Positions 35,218 to 47,037 of a stretch of 64,000 nucleotides of DNA are shown in pieces. A program made the translations under genes and the position numbers. The stretch is from Owenia fusiformis (lineage: Eukaryota > Annelida > Polychaeta > Sabellida > Oweniidae), in contig CAIIXF020000001.1 in the NCBI GenBank assembly GCA_903813345.2, positions 33,252,866-33,316,865 on the forward strand, written 5' to 3'. The notes under the pieces are model-generated. The model ran no database searches. It was not told the origin of the DNA and saw only the letters and a program-made list of their open reading frames with translations. Every line of letters begins with the position of its first letter. Within the stretch, counting starts at the first letter, position 1.

Positions 35218-35226
35218 ATATTAAAC

Positions 35227-35478
35227 TGAAATCAAGGGTATATTATGTTTGTCAGCTATTTTCATATTAAATTTTAAAAATTCAAAATGGCCACTTTAAC
35301 TCTGAATCGGGGGTAATTCTGAACTTTCACCCGAAGTACATGTATGCCTTTTTATATGCATATCAAGTTGCCACTCTGGGGAGTTGCTATTTTCTAGTTT
35401 ACTTAGTCTTTATAATTTCCATCTAATAATTGTGAGAGTGAGATATAAATGCTTCTTATTTTAACATTTTTTGTACAG
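35227..35478 (+). other. Intron-like stretch before candidate exon 2
   Basis: It includes a short AAAATGGCC repeat piece and a GAGTTGCTATTTTCTAGTTTA block like a family B right end (about 35381-35401). It ends in the polypyrimidine-type acceptor TTTTTTGTACAG. Confidence 0.45.
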
Positions 35479-35654
35479 ACAAGCACAGGGATAGAGGGTC
35501 TGACAAATCGAAGTCACCGTAGCAACAGCATGACATGTGCAGGGGAGCGGATAGAACCAAAACCAGAAATTGATCATCTACGTCGACCAAACCAGCTTCT
35601 GATTGGCCCACGAATTAAAGTCACCCCAGACTCACCTTCTATGGAGCGAAGCAG
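35479..35654 (+). CDS. Candidate internal host exon 2 (176 bp, phase 0-2)
   Basis: An open block lies between TTTTTTGTACAG and a GTAGGT donor after GCAG. It encodes about 58 residues: TSTGIEGLTNRSHRSNSM, then EPKPEIDHLRRPNQLL, IGPRIKVTPDSP and SMERSR. It is Ser/Arg/Pro-rich, with no transmembrane segment and no catalytic motif, so it is probably a flexible cytoplasmic or nuclear region. Composition is more GC-rich than the flanks. It starts in phase 0, matching the end phase of the exon at 6943-7107; it ends after two bases of a codon. The gene is not recognised. Confidence 0.65.
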
Positions 35655-37178
35655 GTAGGTTTCTATGTATAGGTACCTGTATACACAGGATGCTTGGGTC
35701 AAATCATAATCCCGATACCATAATTAAATCAGACAAACATAGTCTTTTGTCTTATTATGTCACCATGTTATAGCACATTTGACATATTACATATACTTAA
35801 GTATTATGTCTGTGAGTGTAACTGCCTGCATAACTGCTCTGACTCCCCACCTTGCCTGTTTATGTGAAAAAAGGTTGCCTGCTTACCTTCAGACATGTGG
35901 AAATAAACAAACGTCCTCCATTTGCAACTTCACTGTAGCTTGTAATCTAATACGAGAAATGACACATCTTGACTATAATATTTCCGAAGAGAGGCAATGA
36001 TGGCTAGGTTTGAAATAAAAGGCAGAAATTAGAATTTGTGTTCATAAGTTGTTAAAGGGAGGATTGTTAATCAGGAGACACCAGGTGTGAAAGACAAAAC
36101 CTATTATCTTTATTGAAACAATTCTTAGAATTGCAGATATAGCATTTGCACAATAGTGTTTTGTTGTGTGGATTTTCTCAAGAATACACACTTCATAAAT
36201 TGATCACAAGAGATAGAATTTCAAAGCCACAAAGTAATTTTGAACTTTAAGTTCTTTAAGCCTTCTGCTATTCAGCTTTCTGAAATAACATACAAAAATA
36301 TAGAACTGCTCAAAGTGCTCATGTCCTAGACTTTTATAAAGGAACAAAAAGAAATTGCATAATGTAAGACCCATTTATTCAATATCCTGTTCAAGATTAA
36401 TACCTATGCCTTTAATTCTAGAAATGTGCGGCGATCAGATAATTAGGTGCATCCTTGACATTATACTTTACACTATTGCATGTGGATGAAGTATCTGGGG
36501 ACATCCTGATTATTTTATTTTATTGAACAGTTATGACCACATGTTTTGTTTGATACTGATAATTGAGAAGAACAAGTGAATCCTTTTACAGATTATTTTC
36601 ATATTTGGTAAATCCAAATAAAATGTAAGGCATGGTTTATGCTATATCACGCCTGGTGATCGTACAAAATGGATGGAGGGGATAGTAGGCGATTTCTGCA
36701 AGAAAACTCAACAAATTTGGAAGATTTATTTTTTCAAGAGAAAATTTACAACTGAATTTCCGAATGAATAGGTGCAGTGCATGGCAAAATATGTTAGGTC
36801 TTCTAGTATTTTTTTTGAACTGATACGCTTCTAAGATATGAGATCTATTAAAAAAGGTGCATCACCAACATGCAAAAGTCAATGTTTTTGCTATAAATCA
36901 TGCAACAATGGTCTACACGACCTGTAATAAATAGGTATATGGGACGTTATTATCACAACACTAATGACATTGCTCACTTTTTAAAGTTAGTTTCCATGTG
37001 TTATACAAAAAATAATCGAAATAAATTAATATTGGATGGAGGAGGGGAGTGGATGGAGGGTGGGAGTTATATGTCTTTACCATGGGACAAATTTAAAAGA
37101 ACTCATGTATTTGAAAAAACTAAACTCAGTACCCCAGTAAGAAACTGGATATTATATCTCTGGAGAATGAAAAATGAG
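35655..37178. other. Intron-like or intergenic stretch without recognised gene
   Basis: AT-rich DNA follows the donor of candidate exon 2. Open frames at 35779-36000 and 36900-37289 show no family motif, lack exon-like borders, and the second runs into the element at 37179. I see no repeats shared with the rest of the window. Confidence 0.45.
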
Positions 37179-37572
37179 AAAGGACGATTCTCGGTTTGGA
37201 GAACAATCTCCTGGGCTAATTTTTTTTTCATGAAAAATATAGAAATATTACCCAAATTAAACTTTGAATATTCAAAAGAGAACATTTAAATCTACAAGAT
37301 GTAAAAATAACAAATTGGTCTGAAGCAGGGATAATGCTCAATTAGACCGATTCAATAAAATACAAGTCTCGATTTGGGGAAAGAAGTTCAATAGTGTACT
37401 GCGCTATAATTTTTTTTGCGAAAAATCTAGAAATATTACCCAAATTAAATTATGACTATTCAAAAGAAAACATTCAAATCTATATTATGTGAAAAAATCA
37501 AATTTGTCCGAAGCAGGGATAATGCTCATTTAGATTGATGAACTTCGTTCTCCAAACCGAGAATCGTCCTTT
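37179..37572. mobile_element. 394-bp element with perfect 26-bp inverted ends
   Basis: AAAGGACGATTCTCGG begins a 26-bp block at 37179-37204 whose exact inverse is at 37547-37572. Inside are two direct repeats of about 130 bp (about 37215 and 37405) sharing AGAAATATTACCCAAATTAAA and AGCAGGGATAATGCTCA. It is non-coding and has no obvious flanking duplication. Confidence 0.75.
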
Positions 37573-38249
37573 GGAGTTTTAAGAATTAATTCAAGTAGTA
37601 TGTACACGTTGCTCCCCCCTTGCACATTAAAGTTTAAACCAATCAGATTATTTGATTATTTTGCGCACATGGATTATATGCTTCTGAGCACTTACCATAA
37701 AAGCTAACCACAATAAACATTCCTGGCGGAGATTACCCTTACTTCATTTCATTTTAGCGAAATTTCAGCTCAAACAAATGCATTATGCATACGTTGGTAT
37801 GAAGCCTTGGAGACACTCATTTTGGTAAATATGATATACGGTATATATTTTTTCGCAGTTTATGGGAGTTTGGGACATTAAATGTTAGAAATGTTAGAAA
37901 GAAAATATGCCAATTATACGACTCGAATGTGTTTATATTCATAATCATACATGTTTACTTTGATATTGTTTACTTTGTTTATTATTCGCGTGTGAATACC
38001 ACTCGCGAACAGCGCAAAATTACATGCACGCGAATGTGTTTCACAGTATATGATTTAAAGTTGGATTCAAATTCAGGTATATTTAATCTACTGAGGTCTA
38101 ATAAAGCAAAAGGGGTGCGAGTTGTTAGTAGAATGAATTAGGGGAGTTTTTTCATGCATCGTAACTTCACCAATTTATAATATATCGAAGATCTTTTGGG
38201 AGATTTTGTATTTAGTACAAGATCCTCGTTACAAAAAAGTATCATTTTG
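37573..38249. other. Stretch without recognised gene
   Basis: AT-rich DNA. A chance frame at 37929-38141 has no recognisable motif. No repeats shared with other parts of the window were seen. Confidence 0.4.
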
Positions 38250-38955
38250 TTCGTTGATCTGCAGATATCCCCTCATAACTTTTGCTGTAGTGCATTAATG
38301 GGTATGAAAAAAATCGTCAACCTTGCTCAAGTATCATTTGATAGAGTCCAAAAGTATGACAGTGATTAGTCTAATCAATATGAAGATTAAAAATCCCAAC
38401 AACCCTACCCCTTATTCAACAGTGGAGTGGGGGTCAATATGAAAAAATATTTTGTGAGTACATTATTTATGCAAATTGTTTTTTATCCTGCCTAAGATTG
38501 TCAATTAGTATGAAGTTCACTATTTATTAGACATTTTGCAGTATGTTTGGAATTAATTTGTGATTTTAAGCATTTTACTACCCCCAATTCAATTTTGAGT
38601 ATATCTAATTTGAAGAACATTCCCTCATAAATTTTGTTGTAGTTCATAAATGCCTCTGACAAAATTCCAAAAGCTTGCTCAAGTATCACTTGGTAGAGCC
38701 AGAAAGTATGACAGCAATGTGTTGAATTAATATGGAGAGAAAAAATCCCAACAGCCCCACCCCTGCTTCAACAGTGGGGTGGGGATCAATATGAAAAAAT
38801 ATTTTGTGAGTTCATTATTTATGAAAATTCTTTTTTATCGTTTATATGTATATTATACATTTTGCTGGATATTTGGAATTTATTTGTGATTTTAAGCTTT
38901 TTACTACCCCCTAATTCAATGTTGTGTTTGCCTATTAAAAAGAATATTTACTCAT
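38250..38955 (+). repeat. Family C satellite-like repeat, about 350-bp units
   Basis: Two units (from about 38274 and 38625) share TTGCTGTAGT-x-CATAAATG, TGCTCAAGTATCA, CAACAGTGGGGTGGGGATCAATATG and TTTGTGATTTTAAGC. Related arrays are at 39690-40160, 59054-59865 and 61940-62170. It is non-coding. Confidence 0.75.
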
Positions 38956-39420
38956 AGATTTTTATCGCACACTGAGGTGCTATATTATAATCAGTTTGCC
39001 GGGCGGTTGGGCTGGCGGGTGTCCCAAATAATCTTGTCTACAGGTTTCCAGCCAAGCCGTTTGAGGGATTCATTTGAAATTCTCAGGAATATTTCTACCT
39101 ATGAAAGTTTAGAACCGATTAGTTTTTCGGCATTCTGGGTAGATGTTAAGGCGACCATTTTGGATTTTCCGTCCTAAAATCTTGTCTGTCAAGGCTTGTC
39201 TACAGGTTGCCAGCCAAACCGTTTGAGGGATTCATTTGAAATTCTCAGGGATGTTTCTACCTATGAAAGTTTAGAACTGATTAGTTTTTCGGCATTCTGG
39301 GTAAATGTTAAGGCGGCCATTTTTTGGATTTTCTGTCCTAAAATCTTGTCTGTCAAGGCTTGTCTACAGGTTTCCAGTCAAACCGTTTGAGGGATTCATT
39401 TATTGTTTAGTGAACATTCA
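38956..39420 (+). repeat. Tandem repeat, about 167-bp units
   Basis: Nearly three units share GTCTACAGGTTTCCAGCCAA, TTTGAGGGATTCATTTGAAA and TTTTTCGGCATTCTGGGTA. The array starts after CACTGAGGTGCTATATTATA near 38972 and TTTGCCGGGCGGTTGGG at 38995, which looks like the left end of an element. The GCGGCCATTTT motif recurs in each unit. The right limit is uncertain. Confidence 0.7.
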
Positions 39421-39689
39421 AGGCTATATCTCATTTATGACAAGATCATTCGCAAATATTCCAGCAGCTACAAAGTATCTACAACCTCTATTTTGCATTT
39501 GGACACCATTTATACATCATTATACTTAAGATTCCCATATTCCTGATCCAAGCATAGGTTGAAATCCCCCTACCAGTTATCCCTGATGTGTGCAAAATTA
39601 TTACAATTTTCTACACAATTACTATAATATTGACAAACTTTCGTGTATTAACACTATCTTCTGTTCAAGGGTGCAATATTGTTCACTGT

Positions 39690-40160
39690 GTGTCTTATTT
39701 TGTATCACATTGATACCAATGGAAAAATTCAACAACATGGCTCATGTATCATTTTATAGATCCAGAAAGTATGGCAGTGATTTGTCAAATAATTGTGAAG
39801 AAAAATAATCACAAGAACCTCACCCCTTCTTTAACTGAGGGTAGGGGGTTATTTTGAAAAAATATTGTTCAAGTACATGATTTGTGCAAACTCTTTTTTA
39901 TCATGCCTAATATGGTTAATTGATTGAAAATTCGCTATTTAATAGCATTTGGCATGATATTTTCAATTAATTTGTGATTTTAAGCCTTTTACCATCCCCC
40001 AATTCAATGTTGAGTATACCAAATTTCAAAAGTATTTTCTCACAACTTTTTTTTGAGTGCATGGATGTCTATGAATAAATTCCACAATATTGCTCAAAAA
40101 TCATTGGACAAATCCAGAAGGTATGACAGAGATGTGTCTATGTTATGTTATGTTATTTTA
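39690..40160 (+). repeat. Family C repeat, second array
   Basis: It contains CCAATGGAAAAATTCAACAAC, GATCCAGAAAGTATGGCAG, GAGGGTAGGGGGTTATTTTG and TTTGTGATTTTAAGCC, as in the array at 38250-38955. It ends at the family B element, which starts in a TTATGTTATTTTATTA run. Confidence 0.7.
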
Positions 40161-40948
40161 TTATCCCAACGAACGAAGTTCGTTAGGGATATAGTGAAGC
40201 CCTCCGTCCGTCCGTCCGTCAGTCCGTCCGTCCATCCGTCTGTCCGTCAGTCCGTCAGTCCGTCAGTCAGTCAGTCCGTCCGTCTGTCCGGAAGATAACT
40301 CAAATACTAGTTGACAGATTTTCTTCATATTTAGTGGAAAGATGTATATTGGTGAATAGTTTTACGCAAAAAATTTTTTCAAGATGGCCGCCGCTTTAAA
40401 AATGACGGGACTTTTTCGCAAAAATCATAAATTTTTCATTCTAAACCAAAGTAATTAATATTATTGTTTGAAATTTTGGTAGTGTATTCACAACATTTAT
40501 CTATTTCACATATATTCCGTGTTTTTCATCCTGACCCCCAGGGGCCATGTATGGGGGGACAGGAAAACAAATTTTCGCTTATTTTTAGATCTTTCTGAAG
40601 TATAGCTTTATTATACTCAAATGAAAGGCAATTAAGAGTAGATTGCAAATATTGTATCTTTTTTCTGATTCGAGCCTCGTAAAATTCAAAATGGCCGTCT
40701 AATGTACGATTTCGCAATAATTTTTCGATCCCTTCAAAGTATGGCTATATTATACTCAAATTGAAGGAATTTTGGAGTAGATCACAATTATGGTATTATT
40801 TTTCAGATTTGTACCTCAGAAAATTCAAAATGGCTGCTTTGCAGGAATTTTCAACCAAAGTAATGAGTATAATTGATTGGAATTCGGTAATTGATATTTT
40901 GTTCGTTGGGATTTGCTACTCCGCGGAGTTGCCGTTATCTAGTTTACC
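40161..40948. mobile_element. Family B inverted-repeat element, copy B1
   Basis: ATCCCAACGAAC at 40163-40174 is exactly inverted at 40911-40922. To its right a conserved end, TTGCTACTCCGCGGAGTTGCCG, runs to about 40948. After the left end come CCGTCCGTCCGTCAGTCAG-type low complexity (40203-40290), GATAACTCAAATACTAGTTG and two units with AAAATTCAAAATGGC. It is non-coding. Copy B2 at 59866-61930 has the same layout. Confidence 0.75.
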
Positions 40949-42117
40949 ATCTACAAGATTAGTACATATACATAAATATGTTACAAAAATAAATATACGA
41001 AAAATACTACAAGTTATAGGTATGTTAGATGAGCAAAATTAAAATGCTCATATGTCAGAGCATGCTATTATTTACAAGGATTTAAAAAGTAATCCCTTCT
41101 TTTGGGCATTCTTTTGGGCATTATTTCAGGATCATAATCACTCCCTCCACTGAAAATGAAACATATGAATTCACAAAAGTTGTTGACTCCTAGTTTATAT
41201 AATTCACTAAATAGATTGTATCTTATATCTATATACGCTGGGTACAATAGTAATAAATGCTGTATGTCTTCAGTGACATTTAAATTGCATAGTAAGCATA
41301 CTCATTCAGACATTGGTTGTCCGTAATTACATATCCTGTATGTTCCTGATATCATTTTCATTATAACGTTACATTGTGGTAAGCGTCTTGGAAAACGCCT
41401 GGCAACTTCCCACCATAAAAGTGGTTTTAAAACAGTGAAACATCTCAATATTGGTCTCAGTGTTGGATATAAGGAGCTAAGAACGAAAAAGCGTCTCATC
41501 TCAAATGACTTGACAACGTTCATGACTTTTCTCTTCCAGACACATTTGAGTGGTGTCTTAGCAGTAGTTATCATATTCAAAACATCCCCATGTAGGTCGT
41601 ATTTCATTGTTGTTTCCCACATTGAGACCAATGGAGATTTACTTGAGCGATAGATTCCAATGTGGATCATACTCAACAGTCGATAAATGCATACAATTTT
41701 ATAGATACATTGTACCGGTAACGATAAGATGAACCAGATGAACATAAGGCGATCTACATCGATTCGCGCTTGAACTGAAAGCCATTCGAGTGGTTTTATC
41801 GCCATCGGGTCAGGGGTATTTACTGGGAAGCTTTGTATTCTCTTGCAAATGGATCTATGTGTATCCTCCATAGACTCAATTTCGGTTATTGAATATTGCG
41901 TTACAGAGCTGCCATACGTCATTGTTGGGAAGCAAAAACTCCAGTATAACTTGGACGCTATCAGATTCAAGCCTCCTACATTTGCTCCTAAACCAAGCAG
42001 AGAAAAGAATTTTCTTTTGCTGCGTGAAATCAAATTTGATACATGCTCTGAACTTTTGCCTAAAGGTATGCCAACATGTGTAGCAACTTTTTCTACTTAA
42101 TTTAATATTTTTATCAC

Positions 42118-42736
42118 ACCATCGGTGGGATATAGTCGTCATACTGGTCGTGGTCGTGGTCGTGGTCGTGATCGTGGTCGTGATCGTCCCGCTTTTTTGT
42201 CATCGCCGTTTAAGGAAAACAGCTCATCAGATTTTCTCCAAATTCGCAGAGATGATAGAGCATATGAAGTACTAGAGCTGATTAACTTTTGGGTGGCCAT
42301 CTTGTTTTCTGGCGGCCATTTTGAAGGTTTTTCGAAAAATCTTGTCATCGCCATTTCAGAAAATCCGCTCATAGGATTTCCTTCAAATTTACACACATGT
42401 TAGAGGATATCAAGTACTAGAGCTAATTAACTTTTGGGTGGCCATCTTGTTTTCTGGTGGCCATTTTGAAGGTTTTTCGAAGAATCTTGTCATCGCCATT
42501 TCAGGAAAACCGCTCATCGGATTTCCTTCAAATTTACACACATGATAGAGGATATCAAGTACTAGAGCTGATTAACTTTTGGGCGGCCATCTTGTTTTCT
42601 GGTGGCCATTTTGAAGGTATTTCGAAAAATCTTGTCATCGCCATTTCAGGAAAACCGCTCATCGGATTTCCTTCAAATTTACACAAATGATAGAGGATAT
42701 CAAGTACTAGAGCTGATTAACTTTTGGGCGGCCATC
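42118..42736 (+). repeat. Tandem repeat inserted in the LINE, about 140-bp units
   Basis: Three full units and parts of a fourth share GATATCAAGTACTAGAGCTG, TTAACTTTTGGGCGGCCATC, TTTTCTGGTGGCCATTTTG and CTTGTCATCGCCATTTCAGG. A run of GTGGTC (42145-42180) precedes them. Related text is at 32880-33080. It splits LINE ORF2 after motif C. Confidence 0.75.
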
Positions 42737-43020
42737 TTGTTTTCTTGTTCTTGAAATTTGTAAACATAATAGGAGAACAGTTTTCCTGGTTCATAGTATC
42801 GCCTATTTGATGGTGTGATCTCGTTCATGTCCTGTGCCTTGTCTCCTAATTTCCATTCACAAAAAGCATTTTCGTTTGGACCAAACCTAAGCACTACACA
42901 TTTTCCTGGATGGAACTCAAACCTCAAACCAATTAAGGCAATATCATCAGAGTATGCCGGACATGCTACAGACGTTTCACCATTTCTTACTCCTGTAGCC
43001 GAATCTACCATTTGTTGCAA
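42737..43020 (-). pseudogene. LINE ORF2: reverse-transcriptase motif C and beyond
   Basis: It shows VACPAYSDDIALIGL, where YSDD holds the two catalytic Asp residues, and FHPGKCVVLRFG. A short deletion between them is likely. It stops at the inserted tandem repeat at 42735. Confidence 0.75.
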
Positions 43021-43024
43021 AAGG

Positions 43025-43351
43025 TCACGTGAGGTCTGCTATAAAGAACTGGTAGAGAAACATAGAACATATCCCACCCTGGTGAACACCTCTATTAACA
43101 GGAAAAGTATCTGATAAAATACCATTTACAAAAACCTTACATTTATACTTGTTGTATGATTGATACAAGAGCCTCCAACATAAACCATTTATACCACAAT
43201 TATATAACTTATGGAACAGGCCTTGTATCCATGTACTGTCGAAGGCCTTTTTAATGTCCATTAACGCCATAATTGTGCCATTTTCTTGATGAGATATGGC
43301 TTCTTGCACTATTAGAGATGTTTGCAAGGATGAGCAACCTTTAATAGACAC
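43025..43351 (-). pseudogene. LINE ORF2: reverse-transcriptase motifs A and B
   Basis: The frame has ALMDIKKAFDSTW (motif A with the catalytic Asp) and GVHQGGICSMFLYQFF (motif B). It follows the 43341-44645 frame after one frameshift and precedes the motif C frame (43020-42737) after another. Confidence 0.8.
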
Positions 43352-44645
43352 ACCTTGTTATTTGCGGTATGCGACCTTGCAGTACACCAGTAATTTTCCA
43401 AAGAACAATATTATCAAAAATCTTACGAAAAATTGTCATAAGGGTTATCCCACGGTGGTGATCCTTATTAAGAGAATCTTTGTTACCAGATTTGAGCAAT
43501 GGCAGTAAAATCCCTAAGCAGAAGTTCTCAGGTATATATACATTTGCGATCATTGCATTAAATAAAATGGTGAGCAAAGACACAATATTTTCACCAGCGT
43601 ATTTTACATGTTCAGAATTGATACTGTCGTGGCCAGCTGCTTTTTTCATATTTAGTGTCCCTATTGACTTCTGAACATCACATTCAGATATACCATTATC
43701 AAAAATGCCATCAAAATTATTCACACAATTCAATTCCATCCTTTTAATATCATCATTTACATTTTGTTCAAAGTCTGAATTAAAGATGTCTCTTTTGCCG
43801 TAAGAAGCTAGTAGACTAAAATAAGATTTCCATTCTTGACATACTTCTACTGGATCCGTAATTACTTGACCATTATCATTTATGATTGATTTACCCGATT
43901 TTTTAACATATAATCTACTTTTGTTTACAAGGTGCCAAAACATATTCTGATCTAAGTTATCAGCATAGTACAAGTTGTCGAGCTGTGCCAATTCATACTC
44001 ATTTTTCATTAGATTATACAATTTTGAAAAGGCACGTTTCGCATTTTTAAAAGCACGTCTAAAAACATTTGAGCAATCTCTGGGCCTACCAGCCCGAACC
44101 CATTTGCGCCAAGCAAGCTTCATTTTACGCACAAGTTCAGTAAGCTCCACATTCCAGAAGGGTTTCTGGTGCTTGCAAAATTGCTTAATTGGCACGTATA
44201 AGTTTGACTTCTCTAATAAGAGATTTTCTAACCTGGAAAAGTAGGCATCAATTACTGCCTTATCGATAACATTAAGCTTGGAAATATCACTAATTAATCT
44301 CTTTACCTGAGTATCGACATCATTTGTGTAGTCACCCTTTAATTGATCTGTTAATTTATGCCAAGCAAAACTTGGCTTGATTGACGCACAAGGAGAACTT
44401 TTTTGCATTAAAATAGATGGCAGATCAATTTCAGATTCTATAGCAAGATGACCACATCCAATTGTAAAACTATCTGCCAGTACTTTACAGCTTAAACATG
44501 CAGGTAGTAGTTCTTCGGACACCAGTATATGATCTATATATGATTTGTACCCAGTACCTGATTCATATGTATAGCAAGGGCTGCTTGTTCGACTTTGCAA
44601 ATCAAGAGATGTTAACCCATTACGTAACATACAATTATACATCAT
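43341..44645 (-). pseudogene. LINE ORF2: end of endonuclease to reverse-transcriptase start (434 codons)
   Basis: This is the longest open frame in the window. It carries the endonuclease DHILV and CGHLAI motifs in its first 100 residues, a basic linker (WRKWVRAGRPRD, FKNAKRAFSKLYN) and the first reverse-transcriptase blocks (KKAAGHDSINSEH, LLPLLKSGNKDSLNKDHHRGIT). Its last dozen residues are out of frame with the true continuation, which is in the frame at 43025-43351. It is non-functional alone. Confidence 0.8.
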
Positions 44646-46164
44646 TTTACCATTTACAGTGCATGTACCGTGCGCTCTTTTGGTTTGAAATAAGTTTCCA
44701 AAATTCGCATTTATATCTCCAAGTAAAATTACATAACCCGTATCTACACATTTATATATACAGTTTTCTAAATAAATAACAACATCCTCAAAGCTCTAAT
44801 TTTTACACGATGCCTAAGGCAGATATACCGAAAAGACATACAGAGGCGTATCACCTTCAATTTTCATGCATGCAATTCTAGCCGTGCAGAATTCTCGCAC
44901 TGGCGATATGGCATTTTTAAACGCTTTACGCCAAAAAAGCGCTATTCCGCCATGTCCCCAGCTAATTCCACAATTCATAGGGTAAAGTAATGAGCTACTA
45001 TATGCTAAGCACTCAAAATCACGATCAATTTCATTAAGCTTTTTTAGATTACATTCATATAAGCGATGTTCTGACACTGCGACAATATCACTTCTTTTTA
45101 GCAATTCACGCAAATAAATCTCTGATGAGTGTATACCATTTGCATTCCATTGGGTAAAAATTACCATTATTAATATACATGTACAGTATAGAATGATCAG
45201 GTGTTTCATTGTGATTTTTTGATATTTAGCGTTTATTGATCATAGGCATTAAAAGTTCCACCTCTAATCCTTCGATATTCATTCCAGTTTTGCCATTCCC
45301 TACAGACAATAGGATCCGGCCAATCAATAATCATAGTCTGTTGAAAGTTGGACTACAGCAATTTTACATCCCACATGGGTATAAGACATTCTATTGTGGA
45401 CCACATGACAGTACATTATTGTAACACCGTGTTCATAGCCAAATTTTATGACATCATCACAGATGTCATGTTCATCTTGAAAAACATTTTCCAAATAGAG
45501 ATATTTATAGCGTTCAAACTGTTTTCCTTTTATAGTTCTCTTGGAGTAGACATTGTTGTCTACAGGTGCACCTCATAGAGCTCTTGCGTTTTGTGATTGT
45601 GGGGCTGGTTGAGTAGATGGTGAGACGTGAGCAGTTTTTGCGGCAATTTTCTGTTTTTAGCTCACATGGTGAGCTTTTGCAATCACTCACTTGTCCGTCT
45701 GTCTGTCCGTCTGTCCGTCCGTCCATCCGTCTGTCTGTCTGTCCGTCAACAATAGTGGCACGTTTTAAAACCTCTGACGATAGGATTCCTGTTTTAAGTT
45801 ATTTCTGTTCAACATCAATACAGAAAACTCCCCTATGACTCCTGGTTCAAAAGCTCGCCTATTTTCAAAATGGCCGTCACTTTCGTCTCGAGAAATTCAC
45901 TTTTGATCCATTTCCTAGCTTTGCAAATAATTTCAGGTGTCCTACATTGTAAAAATCCATGTCAATGTAAAGAGTAGATATATGAAATAATTTTGTTACA
46001 AAAAATCAGCGAAAAATTATATCCATTTTTTTATTTTAAGCCATTTTAGTTAACATTGATTTGTCTATCTGACTCGCGAAATCCACTTTCCGTCAATAAC
46101 AGTAGCACGTTTTAAAACCTCTGAGGATAGGATTCCTGTTTTAAGTTATTTCTGTTCAACAATA

Positions 46165-47037
46165 GAGAGATTTCGCACATACGTGAAAGTCAACTTATAA
46201 CGTATACTTATACTTATAGGTAAAGGTACAAGGTGTTTCATAATGTGTGCTTTTTGTCAGGAAAGATCTTCTTGGACTGTAATAAATAAAGGTCAAAGGG
46301 ATGCCATTTGTACTTTCTTGAATTGTAGCATGTTTAGTTGATCCAAATGTGTTTGTCTAGAATAAAATAGGCTCATATACGAGTACATATGTTATAGTAC
46401 ATATGTTATAGACCCATCTCTTCTAAAATTGGCTTTTTGGAGATGTTCGTTATGAAACACCCTGTATGTCATTTGTTGAGCTACTGAATGGATCGTTTCA
46501 AGTAATTGCTAGAACCTACTGGTTTGATTGGTGTTTCAAATTGATGTTTAAAGTATTTGATTGGATACTGTTCACACTCAGCCAATTAATTTAAAAAAAT
46601 GCTTGCGGTCAATTGTTCCACACACATGTAGGTAAAGCTTTATACGGAGATCCAACTGTATACGTTTATCATCTCGTATATACCGTTTTGTAAGTTCATT
46701 GAACTTATACTGATCATGAAAACTTTGAAATAATCAACTTGTTTATGTAATGACTCACTCTAAAGGATCATGAGTCACTTTAAAGGATCATGTTTATAAT
46801 ACACTACAACTACTAGGACACGGAAGCAAGCATTTAATTATAACTTTGCATAATCTACACGTGCAGATGACAGTGCATTCACAGTCTCTAGTTGATGGAG
46901 CTTTTCTATATCGGGAATAGTTATGTTCCATTAAGTGCAATTTAAAATTGATTTTAGTAAATATAATAGTTCGACATGACCCTTTAAAGCATACGTATAC
47001 GTATAAGTTGTACTTTCACCTATGTGCGAAATCTCTC
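46165..47037. mobile_element. 873-bp TA-target element inside copy A2
   Basis: The ends GAGAGATTTCGCACATA, GTGAAAGT and CAACTTATA are inverted over about 43 bp. TA lies on both sides (46163-46164, 47038-47039), so a Tc1/mariner-type target is likely. It is non-coding. It holds a smaller element at 46229-46464. Confidence 0.8.
46229..46464. mobile_element. 236-bp TA-target element nested in the 873-bp element
   Basis: The ends CAAGGTGTTTCATAATG and the inverse of CAGGGTGTTTCATAACG are flanked by TA at 46227-46228 and 46465-46466. The CAGGGTGTTTCATAA end type with a TA target fits a mariner-derived non-autonomous element. Confidence 0.75.

Larger units (their letters stand above)
40949..45600 (-). 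mobile_element. Nearly complete LINE (APE type), minus strand, broken
   Basis: Reading down the coordinates: the end of ORF1 (about 45560-45226: QFERYKYLYLENVFQDEHD, YCHVVHNRMSYTHVGCK, CREWQNWNEYRRIRGG), then ORF2. The endonuclease shows QWNANGI, SEHRLYE, GHGGIALFW, GDINANFG and YIDHIL. The reverse transcriptase shows AAGHDSINSEH, ALMDIKKAFDSTW, GVHQGGICS and YSDDIALI (motif C, with YSDD for YADD). The thumb and final zinc motif (CLLCNLNVTEDIQHLLLL) follow the inserted block at 42118-42735. The 3' UTR includes a GAGCAAAATTAAAATGCTC hairpin (about 41032). There are about four frame changes plus the insertion, so it is inactive. ORF1 is truncated near 45600. Confidence 0.85.

Noticed and set aside
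34955-35224. Frames made from the 15-bp minisatellite (repeating TTGFR/PKPSS-type peptides) at 7676-7858, 16208-16514, 33880-34161 and 34955-35224.
   Set aside because: The peptide repeats are translations of a 15-bp DNA repeat in transposon ends and occur in several frames and both strands.
36900-37289. A 129-codon frame on the plus strand.
   Set aside because: It shows no family motif, has no exon borders, and its end is part of an inverted-repeat element.
40203-40290. CGTCCGTC-type tandem run as a possible CRISPR-like array.
   Set aside because: It is 4-base low complexity inside a transposon family, with no spacers or cas genes, in a eukaryotic context.
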